A stretch of DNA of 5,572 nt, taken from assembly GCA_002705485.1 (NCBI GenBank), contig PAGT01000054.1:3398-8969 (forward strand), in the 5' to 3' direction. Each line of letters starts with the position of its first letter. Positions within the stretch are counted from its first letter, which is position 1. Source of the DNA: Flavobacteriales bacterium (lineage in GTDB: Bacteria > Bacteroidota > Bacteroidia > Flavobacteriales > Flavobacteriaceae). The position numbers and the translations under genes were made by a program. Below are positions 5,426 through 5,572 of this stretch, piece after piece. Below the pieces are notes generated by a model. It was not told the origin of the DNA, searched no databases, and saw only the letters and a list, made by a program, of their open reading frames with translations.

Positions 5426-5572
5426 CTAATTATTTTCAAAGGTCGGTAAATATAGTTCTCTATTTGAAGCAATAATTCCTTCTTCTTTAAAGAATATTTC
5501 TAATTCTTTTAAATCATTAATATTAATATTGTCTCCGCAATTATCTAAAATATTATTTGAAGTGAATTCCCA
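5426..5572 (-). CDS. 3' end of an unidentified gene, truncated by right window edge
   Basis: The last 48 codons of a minus-strand gene run from the window edge to a TAG stop at 5426-5428. The peptide begins WEFTSNNILDNCGD, continues through NINDLKELEIFFKEEGI and ends IASNRELYLPTFENN. The frame stays open for the whole 147 bases in AT-rich DNA, uses typical codons for this genome, and has a balanced mix with an amphipathic helix (DLKELEIFFKEEG), which supports a real C-terminus. It is soluble in this part. The family cannot be told from this fragment. It ends 48 bases before the Tat-like gene on the same strand, so the two may share a transcript. Confidence 0.7.
   Translation of the reverse strand, partial: WEFTSNNILDNCGDNININDLKELEIFFKEEGIIASNRELYLPTFENN

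Noticed and set aside
1..5572. Defence system, phage, insertion sequence, CRISPR or toxin-antitoxin module
   Set aside because: No transposase, integrase, nuclease, spaced repeats or paired small toxin/antitoxin genes were found; base composition looks uniform across the genes.

Overview
The window is very AT-rich and tightly packed. It looks like ordinary chromosome of a streamlined marine picocyanobacterium, most likely a high-light Prochlorococcus. That assignment is an inference from base composition, short gene spacing, scarce Shine-Dalgarno sites, and recognisable PepN, PurT and cysteine-type glutathione peroxidase genes lying beside several very small membrane proteins. No rRNA, tRNA, mobile element, CRISPR array or phage-like module is visible.

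Layout from left to right. (1) 1-1961 (+): the 3' three quarters of pepN, an M1 zinc aminopeptidase whose N-terminal domain lies upstream of the window. (2) 1970-2203 (-): a small zinc-ribbon protein with a C-terminal poly-isoleucine membrane anchor, converging on pepN with 8 bases between the stop codons. (3) 2204-2364: an AT-only-like divergent spacer. (4) 2365-2556 (+): a small membrane protein. (5) 2578-2775 (-): a 65-residue soluble hypothetical protein, converging on the previous gene with 21 bases between. (6) 2877-4031 (-): purT, formate-dependent GAR transformylase, with an 80-residue TTG-start membrane protein (4067-4309) 35 bases upstream on the same strand. (7) 4310-4428: a divergent promoter region. 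(8) 4429-4941 (+): a glutathione/thioredoxin peroxidase. (9) 5051-5377 (-): a TatA/TatB-family protein with a recent in-frame tandem duplication in its tail. (10) 5426-5572 (-): the 3' end of an unidentified gene running off the right edge.

The recognised genes are housekeeping functions that need not cooperate: peptide turnover (PepN), purine synthesis (PurT), peroxide detoxification (Gpx) and probable twin-arginine export (Tat-like). The only likely operons are the 80-residue membrane gene with purT, and the right-edge gene with the Tat-like gene. Both are inferred from strand and spacing alone.

I found no convincing new multi-gene system. The most notable features are two coding sequences shaped by simple or tandem repeats (the poly-Ile anchor and the duplicated Tat-like tail) and a set of unannotatable small proteins, three of them with a single predicted membrane segment.
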